Below, piece by piece: positions 1 through 58,261 of a stretch of DNA of 64,000 bases (positions are counted from its first letter, which is position 1; the number at the start of each line of letters is the position of its first letter). Position numbers and translations under genes: made by a program. The stretch lies in the NCBI RefSeq assembly GCF_041146395.1, contig NC_090989.1, positions 220,876,843-220,940,842 of the forward strand. Reading direction: 5' to 3'. The DNA comes from Eulemur rufifrons (lineage: Eukaryota > Chordata > Mammalia > Primates > Lemuridae). The notes under the pieces were generated by a model. The model was not told where the DNA came from and ran no database searches. It saw nothing but the letters and a program-made list of their open reading frames with translations.

Positions 1-72
1 TCTTTTCTATAGGGAAGCTATTACGACTATTTCATGAAATAAATGCCTTTTGATTAACTTTCTTTTACTTAC

Positions 73-42786
<42,714 letters not shown>

Positions 42787-42789
42787 CTT

Positions 42790-43375
42790 TAAAAAAAAGA
42801 AAGAAAAGAAAAGAATCACATATTAATGAACCATAGTTATTTGTTTTTATTAAATAGCTAAATCTTTTTAAAATAGACTATACTGTAGCTTAGTTAATTT
42901 TAAAAGATATTTGATACCAAATGGGGTTGAGTTTAGAGGCAAAAAAAGGTAGAGGTTTGCCTTTGATAATCTAAAGAAGTAAACTATGTGAAATTTCTCT
43001 TTTTCTGCCACAATGTAGATATAAGTGAGACTTCAAAAATTCTAATTTGAAGATACAAGGTATTAAAAATGGCTAATTGGCATCTCTTTCTCCTCCACCC
43101 CTGAATATTAATAAAGGGAACAATTATTTATAGAAAGTGTACTTTACTTCAGATGAATAAAAGAGTCTATATTTTTGTTTGGCTATTATGGGAAACCCAA
43201 GACCAGAATGCAATTATAGTGATATCATGGGGCAATTTACTGACACTAAATATAACTGCACATAATAATTGCCTTTCAACTGAGTCTTAGTATGAGCTCT
43301 GTTGATGTTCTGATGCTTGGCATATGCTGTAAAGTGGTCTGCTATATATTTCTAGTACCATGTGTAAGAGATACA
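42790..43375. other. intron, nothing recognised
   Basis: Sequence upstream (gene sense) of the first GDA exon in the window; only the splice-acceptor pyrimidine tract is identifiable. Confidence 0.5.
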
Positions 43376-43379
43376 ATAG

Positions 43380-43625
43380 TGAGGTAGATAAGTGAGAGAC
43401 CTCTCAAGTTAGGTTTGTGAGATCTGAAATCTGTGAGTTACCGCTGAGAACCTGGATGAGTCTCTTAAATCCTTCTTGGTCTGGTTTCCCAATCTGCAAA
43501 TTAGGGATAATACCAGTACATATTTCACAGAAGTACTGTGAGGACCAAATATGGTAATTCTGGTGAAGAAGTTAGCATATCCCTAGAACATGTTAAATGT
43601 CAAATAAATTATATCCATTGATTAT
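43380..43625 (+). repeat. MIR SINE
   Basis: 'gaacctggatgagtctcttaaatccttcttggtctggtttcccaatctgcaaattagggataata' and 'actgtgaggaccaaatatgg', ending 'gttaaatgtcaaataaat'. Confidence 0.82.
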
Positions 43626-43670
43626 TACTTAAGTACAGTGTGACTGCTTTCTCTATATAAATGGATTGTA

Positions 43671-46692
<3,022 letters not shown>

Positions 46693-46702
46693 AAATGGAT
46701 TG

Positions 46703-47240
46703 CAAAGACAAGACAGGAAAGGATGAAATTTATATCCAGGAAATAACCTGTTTTATTTTTAAATGCAGTATCAGGAGAAAAAAATTTTATTGAATATGAA
46801 ATATTAAAAAAAACTGATGGATAAAATATATCTGTATCTAAATAATTACAAGGCAATCCACCTCAGGAAAAATAATTTGTAGACCTGAAAAGAAAATAAA
46901 TACTGACTTTTTTATTCATTGACATACCTTTTGATTCTATAAATCTATTAGAATCAACAAACATTAGAAAAGAGGAACCAATCAACATCAGACACATAAT
47001 GAGTCAAAACCATAAAAACAGAATTGCTCGATACATCTCAAAGCTGATCCACTATAAACTCCACAAATAAATAAAAATATTTGTAAAGCACTATATTCAC
47101 CCATTTGAAAATATATTTGAAATAAATGGTTTTTGAGGAAAATGTAAATCATCAAAGTTTATTCTGTAGAGATAGAAAAACTGCATGAACCAGTATCTCC
47201 AGGAGAAACTAAGGAAGTTTTCTTAACCATTTAGGAAAGC
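46703..47240. other. intron, nothing recognised
   Basis: No named repeat; AT-rich. Confidence 0.45.
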
Positions 47241-47244
47241 TCAT

Positions 47245-47435
47245 GGCTCAGAACAATGCTACCTAATAAAAATATAACGCCCATCACAAATGAGAACCAC
47301 AAGTGTAATTTTAAATTTTCTAATAGCAACACTAAAAGTATAAAAAGAAATATGTAGAATTAATTTTAATAATATATTTTAATACAACATGTATAAAAGA
47401 TTATCATTTCAACAGGAAATCAATATAAAAATTGA
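47245..47435 (+). mobile_element. hAT-type MER DNA transposon fragment
   Basis: 'ctacctaataaaaatataacg', 'gtaattttaaattttctaatagcaacactaaaag', 'ttaattttaataatatattttaat' and 'atcatttcaacaggaaatcaatataaaaatt' match a well-known MER element of the hAT-Charlie group. The subfamily number is not certain. Confidence 0.75.
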
Positions 47436-47439
47436 TTTT

Positions 47440-47715
47440 ACCTTTTTTGGAGTATGATGGTTTTTCTGAGAGATGTTTGAGTGCAAATTTGCATAAAGGG
47501 AGGGAGTGAACCACTTGGATATTCAGGGAAGAGCATTTCAAGCAGAGGGAACTTCTAGCGCAAGGGCCCAGAGATGGGAAAGTGCTTGGCTTTTGAAACA
47601 GCAGAGAGGCTAGTGGGGACAATAGTACAAGGACTAGAAGAAAAAGTGGTAGGAAATCAGACCAATGAGGTAACCAGGGGTTATAGATCATGGTTCAGCC
47701 TTGAGATTTATTTTC
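47440..47715 (-). mobile_element. L2 internal fragment, antisense
   Basis: 'gatattcagggaagagcatttcaagcagagggaacttctagcgcaagggcccagagatggg' is the same L2 block as 6600-6640 and is easily recognised. Confidence 0.82.
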
Positions 47716-47719
47716 TTTT

Positions 47720-48785
47720 TCTGTTTTTTTCATTTTTTTCCTACTCTCCTTGCTTCTCAGGTGGGGATTTATTTTTAAGAAATCTGTAAAAATATTTTGG
47801 AAAAAGAATGTGGCATAGTTACAAAATATGATTGATGTTTTCTTCACGGGGCAATGGCTTTTTCATCCTAAGGTTGCCTGGGTGTATGAGGCCATTTATT
47901 TACTTATTTACCCGTTCTCCCTCTAGTGAGTGAGTGTCATGGCCCTCAGGACTTCCCCTGCACAGGCCAGAGTCTAGGTGAGCTGTCAAGCACATACACA
48001 AGTCATTAAAGACAAGTTTCTTAAAATTATAGATGGTTCCAGCCAGTAGGGACCTTTTCATCTAACCCCTTGTTTTCCAGATGAGGAGACTGAATCCTGT
48101 CTGTTAAGCAAACAACTCCAAGTGCTTTCTTATTTGAAACTGGGATGAATTAGGATGAGCAATAATGAGACTGTCAGGAATACTAAAGCCAAAAGCAGAT
48201 AAGTGATGATTATCAGCTAATGAAACAAATCTCTGCAAGATACAGGCTTCAAATACCAGATGGAAAATGTGGGCAAGAAGCTTGTCGCTATGGAACAGAG
48301 TAAACTGCTCTTTGGGCCATTGCAAAATAACTCAACCATCCAACAAAATTAGGTAACATATCTCAGCCCATCATACAAAATCCACTCTTTAATCCCTGTA
48401 ATGAGAGATAAAATCAGATAAAAATACAAGGTCTCAAGATTTCTGAAGCTTTTGAACAGAGATGAAAATTGCCACAGTAGCTCAGTTCATGTCAAACAGA
48501 TTAATGGAAATGATGAAGTGAGATTGCTTTAAACAAATGAAAAAAAAAAAAAAAAACTGTCAGCCTATAAAAGAAGAATGGAGTGAATAACGTTACAAAC
48601 ATACCAAAGAGAGGCATGAGGGACTTAGACCTGTGGGTCTAATACTCTCATCTTATAGATAAGGAGACCAGGTTTTATGAATTGCCCAAGATATGGGGTA
48701 AAGCAGAAGTATCTGCTGGACTAGACACATCTTCTCATAGATTCTTGCAGATTTCTATGATTGCTTCTCTAGTATTACAGTATAA
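47720..48785. other. intron, nothing firmly recognised
   Basis: Possible MIR-like remnants at about 48035-48105 and 48605-48690 ('ttccagatgaggagactgaa' type). The rest is unassigned. An A17 run lies at 48539-48556. Confidence 0.4.
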
Positions 48786-48788
48786 ACC

Positions 48789-49110
48789 AAGGCTCAGCAA
48801 AGTTTCTCTAAAGGGTCAGATAGTAAATATTTTAGGCTTTGTGGGTCATATTGTCTCTATTATATTACTTGACTCTGTCATTGAAGTACAAAAGTGGCCA
48901 TAGACAATATATAAACAAAGGACTATGGCTATATTCCAATAAAATTTTATTTACAGAAACTGAAATTTGCATTTTATATAAGTTTCACTTGTTACAAATT
49001 CTCCTTCCTCCTCTTCTCCTCTTTCTCCTTCAATTTTTTTTCAACCATTTAAAAACCATAGTTAGCTCACATTTGATCTCTAGGGTATAATTGCCAATCT
49101 CTGATGCATA
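48789..49110 (+). mobile_element. hAT-type MER DNA transposon
   Basis: 'ctctaaagggtcagatagtaaatattttaggctttgtgggtcat', 'gtggccatagacaatatataaacaaaggactatggctatattccaataaaattttatttacagaaac' is the familiar MER hAT element, sense orientation. The distal half is interrupted by a pyrimidine-rich stretch (49000-49040). Confidence 0.8.
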
Positions 49111-49334
49111 TTCCTAAAAAGATGCATGTAAATTAAAATTGTATAACTTGAAAACCATCCCAGTGGCTTACACTAGCATTTCCCATCATATCTCTATGAT
49201 TTGTTTTCGATTGGTAATAACATTTAATAATTTTTTTTAACTCTAGGGCCTGATCAAATGCCCTTGGAAGAATATAGGTTCTGGTGGCTTACAAAGCCCG
49301 ATTTGCTCTAGAAAACAAACACTTCTTGACAGAT

Positions 49335-49918
49335 AAAAAAGTAACTTTAGGAAGCAACCAAGAAGCCCTTCAGTAGGTGAATGGATAAACAAACTATGGT
49401 ATTTCCAGAAAATGGAATATTATTCAGCACTAAACAAGCTACCAACCTGCAAAAATACATAGAGAAAATTTAAATGCATATTACTAAGTGAAAGAAGCCA
49501 ATCTGAAAATGCTGCATACTGTATGATCCCAACTACATGACATTCTGGAAAAGGCAAAACTATGGAGACAATAAAAATATCACTGGTTGGGAGGATAAAC
49601 AGGAGAGCAGAGGTAATAAACATTTTAGAGTAATAAAAATACTCTGTATGATCCTATAATGGTGGCTACATATCATTATACATTTGTCCAAACCCGTAGA
49701 CTGTACAAAGTCGAGAGTGAATCCTAATATAAACTATGGACTCTGAGTGTTAATGATGTGCCAATGTAGGCTCATTGTAACAAATGTACCACTCTGGAAG
49801 GGGATATTGGTAATGGGGGAAGCTGTGCATGTGTCGGGGAAGGGGAAAAATGGGAAAGTTCTGACCCTTTCTGTCAATTTTTCCATGAATTTAAAACTGC
49901 TCTAAAAAAATCTTTTAT
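49335..49918 (+). mobile_element. L1M 3' region
   Basis: 'agcccttcagtaggtgaatggataaacaaactatggtatttcc', 'ggaatattattcagcactaaacaagc', 'tactgtatgatcccaactacatgac', 'gtaccactctggaaggggatattgg' and 'tttaaaactgctctaaaaaaa'. Confidence 0.9.
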
Positions 49919-49932
49919 AAAAAGATAACTGT

Positions 49933-50265
49933 GGCCAGATGCGGTGGCTCACGCCTGTAATCCTAGCACTCTGGGAGGCCAAGACAGGAGGATCATTTGA
50001 GCTCAGGAGTTTGAGACCAGCCTGAGTAAGAGTGAGACCCCGTCTCTACTAAAAAAGAAAATAGAAAAAATTAGCTGGTCAACTAAGAATAGTCACAAAA
50101 AATTAGCTGAGTTTTGTGGTACGCTCCTGTAGTCCCAGCTACATGGAAGGCTGAGGCAGGAGGATCACTTGAGCCCAGGAGTTTAAGGTTGCTGTGAGCT
50201 AGGCTAATGCCATGGCACTCTAGCCTGGGCAACAAAGTGAGACTCTGTCTCAAAAAAAAAAAAAA
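49933..50265 (+). mobile_element. Alu SINE, lemur-type with linker
   Basis: 'ggccagatgcggtggctcacgcctgtaatcctagcactctgggagg'. Between the arms it has 'ttagctggtcaactaagaatag', the extra linker of lemur Alus. The tail is about 15 A. Imperfect flanks 'aaaagataactgt' and 'aaaagatagatgt'. Confidence 0.95.
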
Positions 50266-50514
50266 AAGATAGATGTAAATAATCAAGATTTGTAACAATA
50301 ACTTAGTGTAATGCCTATGTTGCAAAGTAGTATAAGATATAGACAGTCAAACTTGAATAAAGAAAATAATTTTCATGGCAGGAAATAGTAACTTTAGTAA
50401 TTCTTCTGATCTCTACAGAAGACACCACTAATGAGTCACTTGTATTTAACAACTTTTTATTAGAAAAATAAAGTAACATATTCTAAAATGATGGAATGTC
50501 TGATGATAATAAAA

Positions 50515-50745
50515 ATACTTAAGTGTACTTACTGTGTGCCAGACACTGTCCTACATACTTTACATGCATTGACTTGTTTAAAACTCATAATAACTCTATG
50601 AGGTACTATGACTAGCCCCATTTTACAGATGAGAAAAATGAGGCATGGAGATGTTAAGTACCTTGCCCCAAATTACAGCTGATAGGTATTAAATCTTACA
50701 TTTGAACCACAGTCTTCCTACATGCTAAGGGCTATTAAGCATTAT
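50515..50745 (-). repeat. MIR SINE, antisense, well preserved
   Basis: 'tactgtgtgccagacactgtcctacatactttacatgcattgac', 'ctatgaggtactatgactagccccattttacagatgagaaaaatgaggc', 'tacagctgataggtattaaatc' and 'tgaaccacagtcttc'. Confidence 0.9.
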
Positions 50746-50829
50746 GCTATATATTTTTACAAACAGACTTTCATACAAAAATAAATAAAACAAACAGCCC
50801 TCCTCTTCCTTCCCCTCCCCCCTTTATAA

Positions 50830-52400
50830 TATATTTTTTGGAGCTTTCCTTTTCCTTCCTTTCCCTTAATACGGCCTAGGCAGGTGGGCCTGCTGGAGCC
50901 AGGACTGTGAAGGCAGTTGGGGCTAAGTTGCAGTCCAGGCTGAGAAGCCTAATAGGATCAGGGGAACTGGGGCTGCAGGTGTGTAGGATTAAGGAGACCA
51001 GTGGAGTGGACAGGACTGTGGCTAAGGAGGCAGCCACCAGGGTTAGGAGATATACCGTCTAGCTCTATCTGCTGAGAGGGTCTGGAAATGATGAAACCCA
51101 GTTGCAATCAGCACCCCAAGTGCTCAAATCGTGGCTTCTAAATACCATTCTCCACCAGAAAGAATCAGGTGACTCCAGGCTTATTCCCAGGCTGGGGCAA
51201 AAAAAATACAAGATAGATCTGAACCATAATTTTGTGTCAAAAGTAAGGCAGTGCTAAAAATATAGTTGGAGAGTGGTCAAAAGGACACAGGAGCCACCTT
51301 GATCAAACTCTCACTAGCGTAATCTGAGCCAATTTGAGCATGAAAATAAATAAGGATAGTATCAGATGAAAACCCAATTAATAAAATAGGAATCCACAAG
51401 TCCACACTGATAAATGAATGAATGAGTGAGTGAGAAGGGAGAGTTCTTTTTCTTTTTTACAGTAGAATACCAACTAATATATGTGGAAGAAATGATAGAA
51501 TTAGAGAATGAGCATCTGGCAACCATTATCATAATAAATGATTCATGCAAAAATCATCAATGAAAGTAAAACTAGTGGGTGAAAATTTGTTGAGAGAGAG
51601 GATATTTATATAATTATCAAAGTATTTCCCCACAAAATTTATTTTGCTGAGAAAAATAGTAACTTTGCAGTGGAGAAACCTGGAAAACACCACCTTAACC
51701 AAGTGACCAAGGTTAATATCACCAATAATGGCACAAATCAACAACATGTGCCTCCTGATACGATACACTGAGAACACAGCATCATTTCTATGATATTCCT
51801 GCCCAAAATGCATAACCTAAATCTCATAATGAGGCGACATCAGACAAACCCAAATTGAGGAACAGCCTAAAACAAAAAAACTATTCTTTATTCTTGAAAA
51901 TCATCCAGGACATAAAAGACAAAGAAAGACTAAGGACCAGTTCCAGACGGAAGACAACTAAAGAAATGTGACAAGTAAACACAGATTATGGTTCTAGAAT
52001 GGATTCTGAACCAGATGAGGGAAAATAGCTACCAAGGGCATTATTGTGCCAGTGGGCAAAGTTTGAATGGGTCTACGGATTATGTAGCATTTTACACCTA
52101 TGTTAATTTCCTGACTGAGACGATTGTACATGATTGTGTAAGATAGTGTCCTTATTTTTCAAAAAGTACACACTAAAATATTTAGACTGGAACAGCATGC
52201 TTGTAACTTACTCTCGGTTCGGGAAAATATAATAATATGTGTATGTGTATGTGTGTGTGTTTGTATACATATCTAGAGAAAGTAAGGAAGAATAAGAAAG
52301 CACATTTTGTAAAACGTTAACACTGAGGAATCTGGGTGAAGGCTATATGAGTTATTTGTACATTCTTGTAACTTTTTTGTAATTTTGCAATGATTTAAAA
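50830..52400 (+). mobile_element. L1ME-type 3' region
   Basis: A long run of L1ME 3' UTR landmarks: 'ggttaatatcaccaataatggcacaaatcaacaacatg', 'cctgcccaaaatgcataacctaaatc', 'aggcgacatcagacaaacccaaattgagg', 'gacaaagaaagactaaggaccagttccag' and finally 'gaatctgggtgaaggctatatgagttatttgtac'. The first 350 bp are less certain. Confidence 0.85.
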
Positions 52401-52404
52401 ATGA

Positions 52405-53338
52405 AATTTTTTAACTGAAAAACTAAGCAGTATATTATTTAGGAATACTAATATGAAAAGTTAAAGTTTAAGGAAAAATCAGGGCATGATAAACATAAAA
52501 TTAGGATAATAGTGGGAAGGGTAGAGAATGGAACGGGGAGGGCATTCAGGGGGCTTCAAAGATAAGCAACAGTTCATTGTGTTATTCATTACACTTTACA
52601 CAAACATTAGAACTGTTCTTTCTTCTACCCAATGAGTTAATTAAAAAGAAGAATCAATTCTAAAAAAAAAATGCACAAAGATCATAAGAAAAATATATGT
52701 GTAAGAACAAATTACTCACAATAAATGTTATTTTTTAAAAAACATCAAAATTGGTATCATATAAAATGTGCACACATTGGTAATCTGAGGAACATCCAAA
52801 TGACCAAGAAGGAAAACCAGAGGAAGAGTGAAGGCAATATGGAAACAGAACGACACAGATTTCACATTTATAGCACCCCAATGCCAACAATCTCAAATGA
52901 GGTCATAATCAGTTCCTTTTTTTTTTTTTTTTTTTGTACGCAGTTGGTAACATGCTAAAACAACCCTTAAATGCACCTACTTAGATGGGCACAAAGTTAA
53001 CACCAAGCACTGAGTGAAACCACCACAAATCTCAGACCCGAAGTTAAATGACACATTAGAATCCCGAAATCGTCAAACAAGCAAACAATTTCGGCAACTG
53101 CCTCACTGAAGACATCTTCAAAAACTAAATTCAGCAAGTGGACAACTGAGAATGAATTTAGGAAAAGCACTCTCTCTTTTGAAAACTGAAAGGTTTCAAC
53201 TGACCGCAAAGCTGATCTCAACAGATCTTACCAGATATGTAGATATTGATAAGAAAATGCAGGCACACATCAAAGTACTCGCCACACAAGCCTATTCCTT
53301 GGGCCATTTTTCTTAAACTATAAAGTCTGCCTTAAAGA
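52405..53338. other. intron, nothing recognised
   Basis: Includes a 19-T run (52917-52935). No repeat family named. Confidence 0.45.
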
Positions 53339-53745
53339 CCTGGTTGAATTGTAGACCACTCCCCACCCAAATTCATATGTTGAAGTCCCAATCCCCAGTA
53401 ATTCAGAATGTGATGTTATTTAAAAATAATGTCTTTATGGAGGCAATCAAGTTAAAATAAGGTCATTAAGACAGGCTCTAATCTAATATGACTGATGTCC
53501 TTTTGGACACAGAAATACACGTAGAGGGAAGACAATATGAAGAGACATAAAGGGAAGACAGCCACATACAAGCGAAGAAGACAGTCCTGGAACAGACCCT
53601 TCCCTCACAGTCCTCAGAAGGAACCAACACCACAGATACCTTGATCTCAGACTTGTACCTTCTAGAGCTGTGAGAAAATACATTTCTGTTGTGTACGCCC
53701 CCGTTTGTGGTATTTTGTTACAGCAGCCCTAGCAAACTAATACAG
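53339..53745 (+). mobile_element. MLT1-type LTR (ERVL-MaLR)
   Basis: 'aattcatatgttgaagtcccaatccccagtaattcagaatgtg', 'aataaggtcattaagacagg', 'gtccttttggacacagaaatac', 'gaacagacccttccctcacagtcctcagaaggaacc' and the end 'ttacagcagccctagcaaactaatacag'. Solo LTR, no viral genes. Confidence 0.93.
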
Positions 53746-53837
53746 ACCCTATAGGAGGAGGTTATAACTCATCGAAGGAAAAACACTACAGAAAACTCCC
53801 TTTTCTTGCCTGTAGGCACCTCATCTGAGATAGTTTG

Positions 53838-54025
53838 AGGTGGTCAAAGCACACTGGATTTACTGAAGCATCAAGATTCTGTCATTGACTAGGTTTGTGA
53901 ACAAGGGCAAATCCCTTAAACTCTCTGATTTATCATTTTTAAAAATATGGTAGTAATAATATTTGCCATATCACCCTTCAGCCCTATGTAGACAACAGAT
54001 TTTAAGATGGAGATATGTCAAACAC
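53838..54025 (+). repeat. MIR SINE
   Basis: 'gtggtcaaagcacactggattt', 'tcattgactaggtttgtgaacaagggcaaatcccttaaactctctgatttatcatttttaaaaatatgg'. Confidence 0.72.
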
Positions 54026-54029
54026 TCCA

Positions 54030-54638
54030 GTGAACTGTAAAAGTTCTCTATAAATATAAGGTATTATCCATAGTGTTAATTTTTGATAAGGTCACCAGGG
54101 TGGTATTTCAGGACTCCACTGCTGACACACTATGCTTTGATTTCAGAAAGGCATCTGATGGCACCAGGCAGATAACTTTGCTGGACAAGCTCAAAAAGGC
54201 CAGTCTGGATGACAGCAGAGCTGGAGAAATTTGTATCTCATTGTATGTTCCTGCTCAGAAGGTTAATTAATAGGATGAGGGAAGTATGGCTGGAGAGCTC
54301 TAGAAATATATTGCTACGTTCAGCCCCAGTCATGTTCTTACTAATGGCCTAGATATAAAAAGGATAACAATTTGGAGGGAACAGTTTGTTCATAAGATAG
54401 CACAATCCAGTTTTAAAAAGACAGCCACCTCGTAACTATGTACAAATATTATGTATCTGTTAAAAAAAAATAAAATTTAAAATTTAAAAAATACAGCCAC
54501 AAGCTAACTGGAATATATGTAAAATCCTACGTTTACATTTTACAAAGTTTAAATGCACAAGGTAAAGACATATGAGACTTGATAAAAGCAAGGACCATGA
54601 GCTTATTTTAACAAGCAGCATAGGACTGTTCCCCATAA
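54030..54638. other. intron, nothing recognised
   Basis: No named repeat; the plus-strand open frame at 54073-54270 has no recognisable similarity. Confidence 0.45.
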
Positions 54639-54674
54639 AAATGGATTCCAATGAAGATCAAATTGATAAGAATA

Positions 54675-55990
54675 CAGGCAGACCTTGCTTTGTGTGGTTT
54701 CCAATACTACGACTCAGTTAAATAACACCAGTCCCCCAACAACATGGTTCAAAAATCAATTACCACGGTATATGAACTGTGAGTGACTGCATAAAGTACA
54801 AACTGGCCTTCTACCTCTGCAGTCGACAAATCACTACATGCGTAACAGATGTGCATCATGATCGAGGACCAACCACATCCTTCCTTCCAAAGTCTGTGGG
54901 GACTGATCACCGTGCACCTGTTATTTAGTTAACACACAGACATCAAAGCATGTAGTTGTGTTGCTTCCTAGTCTTCCAGCAGTAAACCTATGTGGCATTT
55001 TATAAGAATGGATCATTGAAAGAGTGAATGGGTCAACCAAGATGAAAGTGCAGCAAAGAAATGAACAGTGATAACAAAGGAAGTGATTTTGGAATCCACA
55101 ATAATGGAGTTTTACGGAAGAAACAGCTGACCATGGTAATGTTGCTGCTGCCACCATCTGAGAGACTCTAGGTCTACAGCCAGGGGAACTTAGCAAAGAT
55201 GAATTTATCAACATAAATGTGGATAGTGACTGAAGGTGTCCCAGAAGAAGTGACACCAGCAAAAACTTTTCACATTAAAGGAAATTTCAGAGAAATATCT
55301 CAGAGATATTTTATGACATTGAGAGCTCAAGGGACCTAATGTTGAAAGCTAATCCACATTTCTAAAGCAGGATGACAATTTGCCAAGGCAAAGAAAAGAC
55401 GCTCACTTGCATTATCAGTTATATCATGAGAAGAAGAAGGCAGCAAGCACTGTTCAAACTACTCATGATGTTTTGGGTTTGGGTTTTTTAGGTTTTTTTT
55501 TTTTTTTCAAAATAGTAGTTCTCTATATTTCTAATATTTTAAATTACAATATACTAAATGCAAACTAGTTTTACTAATTTTTGCATTTAAATTTGAAAGA
55601 AAGTTTTTAACATTTTAACAGCAGTTGTTAAAGATCACAGAATAATATTATTAAGATCACTTTACATGATTTCAGCTTTCATAGTCATTTATTTTTCAGA
55701 CCTGCACTATTGTGCAAAATGAGAAATATCTTGTCATATCCTTTTATACTTAGCTTGGAAAACAGAATCAGTAATCCGTTTTCAATTTTAGAGGGATGAA
55801 CTAAATTGGAATATTTTTACAGGAAGGTGACCAGACTGTGAAAGAACCCTGTAATTAAAATATGAGAGGAAGTTGTGACTGAAACTGACAATATTTCATC
55901 TGGAGAACAGAGAAGCCAAGAAGATTGCCACCGTTGCAAATATTGGGAAAGCCATCATGTAAAAATGTCATTCTAGAGCAGCAGAACTAA
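54675..55990 (+). mobile_element. Tigger/pogo-like DNA transposon remnant with decayed transposase end
   Basis: Left end TA followed by 'caggcagaccttgctttg', pogo-like. Translating the middle in broken frames gives L-M-L-K-A-N-P-H-F, M-T-I-C-Q-G-K-E-K-T-L-T, then Y-H-E-K-K-K-A with S-T-V-Q-T-T. That resembles the transposase C-terminal 'YDEKKA...QTTLD' block of Tigger elements as I remember it. No matching inverted repeat was seen on the right, so the element is truncated or its end is diverged; the right boundary is arbitrary. Subfamily unknown. Confidence 0.6.
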
Positions 55991-56009
55991 GTTCAATAAT
56001 GGGATATTG

Positions 56010-56399
<390 letters not shown>

Positions 56400-56524
56400 T
56401 CACAACATAGTGAACTTGTCATAGTTGGAAGTGGCAAGCAGAGGCTGAATGACCATCTGTCAGTGATGTTGTAGCAAAAATTCATTCCTACACAGGGTGA
56501 GAGGGGAGGGCCCATCCATAGCTC

Positions 56525-57090
56525 AGGTTTCATACATCCGTGTGGTGGTTCAAAAAGTGTCCACGAATTCTTGGTCACTCCTTCCTTCAAAAGGTGGAGC
56601 CTCATTGCCTCCCTCGTCCTTGAGGTGGGCCAAATGCAGTGACTTGCTTGGAATGAAGCATTCGCCACACTATGGGACTTCTCAGGCAAGCTCATAAAAA
56701 GGATGGCTTCTACCTGGCTCTTTCACTCTTGGATTGCTGTTCTAGGGGAAGCCTCTAGTCACGTGGTAAGGACACTCAAGCAGCCCTGACAGAAGTTCTT
56801 TTGGGGAGAAACCAAGGATGCCTGCCAACAGCCAGCATCAGATTGCAATCATGCAAATGAACTTGAACCTTGGAAGTGGATCCTACAGCCCCAGTTGAGC
56901 ATTCTGATGACTGCAGCCCTAGCAGACATCTTGACTAAGACCTTATGTGAGATCCTGAGCCTGAGACACTCAGCTAACCTGCTCCAGAATCCCTCACCCA
57001 CAGAAACCGTGAGATTAATAAATTGCTATTGTTGTTTTAAACCCCTACATTGTGGGATAATTTGTTATGCAGCAATATCTAACAAATGCA
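56525..57090 (+). mobile_element. MLT1-type LTR (ERVL-MaLR)
   Basis: 'ccacgaattcttggtcactccttccttcaaaaggtggagcc', 'tgggacttctcaggcaagctcataaaaagg', 'aagcagccctgacagaag', 'gagattaataaattgctattgttgttttaaacccctac' and the end 'tgttatgcagcaatatctaac'. Contains an AATAAA signal. Solo LTR. Confidence 0.9.
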
Positions 57091-57164
57091 ATCATTTTAA
57101 CCTGAACACTAAGATTACATTGTGGTCTTAAGACAGATGCCTGCTCACAAGGCCTTTGAGTTTT

Positions 57165-57217
57165 GGGGGGCGGGTTTGGTTTGTGTTTTGGGTTGGTTTT
57201 TTTTTTTTTTTTTTTTC
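57165..57217. repeat. G/T-rich run leading into a poly-T tract
   Basis: 'ggggggcgggtttggtttg' then 'ttttgggttgg' and about 20 T. G-runs are on the template strand of GDA. Confidence 0.8.
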
Positions 57218-57745
57218 GCTAGTTTCCTTTTAATAGAATCAAACCACAATTTCCCAAAACTAGCTTTTATCATTGAAGGATCAACGATTATCCAATGATG
57301 CTCTGTTGTAAAAGTAGAGAAGGAATCTGAAATTAATTCCTCCCACTCTGCCTGATTTTCACCCGACATTCAAATCTGCTAAAAAAAGATTAGTGCAGAC
57401 TCACAAATAAGACTTACAATTCTTTTTAGCAGGAGAGAAGTTCTTCAACAGGCTCAGGCTCCTTGACCTTTCAGTTGCAAAATGGAACAAGGGCTGGCCC
57501 CTTCTACCCTTCATAATAAAGGAACCAATTCTCTCAATATGGCGCCCAAATGTAAAGGTACAGCCCAGATTTCTCCTCTGAACTCCAGATCCATATATTT
57601 GACATTTTCCTTCATGTTTCATTTGTATTTCTCAGGAGGCATTTCAAAATCAACATGTTCAAATCAAGAGTCCATGATTTTATACCCAAACCTACTCACT
57701 TTCCAGGGGTTCCCTGTTTGAGACAATGAGACCATATCAACTCAG
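57218..57745. other. intron, nothing recognised
   Basis: No named repeat or coding signal. Confidence 0.45.
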
Positions 57746-58149
57746 GCCACTCTCCAGAAACTTTGACGTCTCTCTCTCTTACTCTGCATAAAACCCCAGT
57801 GGATTCCTACTTTTTAAAATCTAATTACTGCCATTGCATTCACATTGTTTTTAGGATAAAGTAAAATGTTCACAACATGACCTACAGGGTCCGGGGTGAT
57901 TTGGCCCTACCTGCTTTTCCAGCCTAATCCCATGCCTCGCTCCTCCCTCCTCCTTGCTCTCTCTGCTCCACACTGGTCCCATTTCAGACCCCATAAGCAC
58001 CCTGCTCCCCCACTATAGGGCCCTGACAAGTGACCTTCCTTCTGGAGGGACCACCTTTTGTTTCCTCTTGTCCAATTAACGCCAACTCAGATTTCCTACT
58101 TCAGTTCAGCTATTCCTCCTTAGGAAGCCTTTCCTGATTGGGTCAAATT

Positions 58150-58190
58150 CCCCATCCCCACTCCCACCCCCACCCCCCACCCCCACTCCC
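58150..58190. repeat. C-rich repeat; G-quadruplex motif on the minus strand
   Basis: Seven or more C-runs of 3-6 separated by A or T ('ccccatccccactccc' and onward). The complement is the sense strand of GDA pre-mRNA. Confidence 0.93.
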
Positions 58191-58261
58191 AATTAATGAT
58201 TCTCACAGCACCAGGCACTTCTCCTTTGTGGAAATACGACAGGTGTTCCATACACAAAATC

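Noticed and set aside
54921..55262. 113-codon minus-strand open frame
   Set aside because: It is antisense to the Tigger-like remnant, whose coding traces are on the plus strand.
57165..57195. G/T-rich run as a second G-quadruplex
   Set aside because: Only three runs of three or more G, with long T loops; weak compared with 58150-58190.
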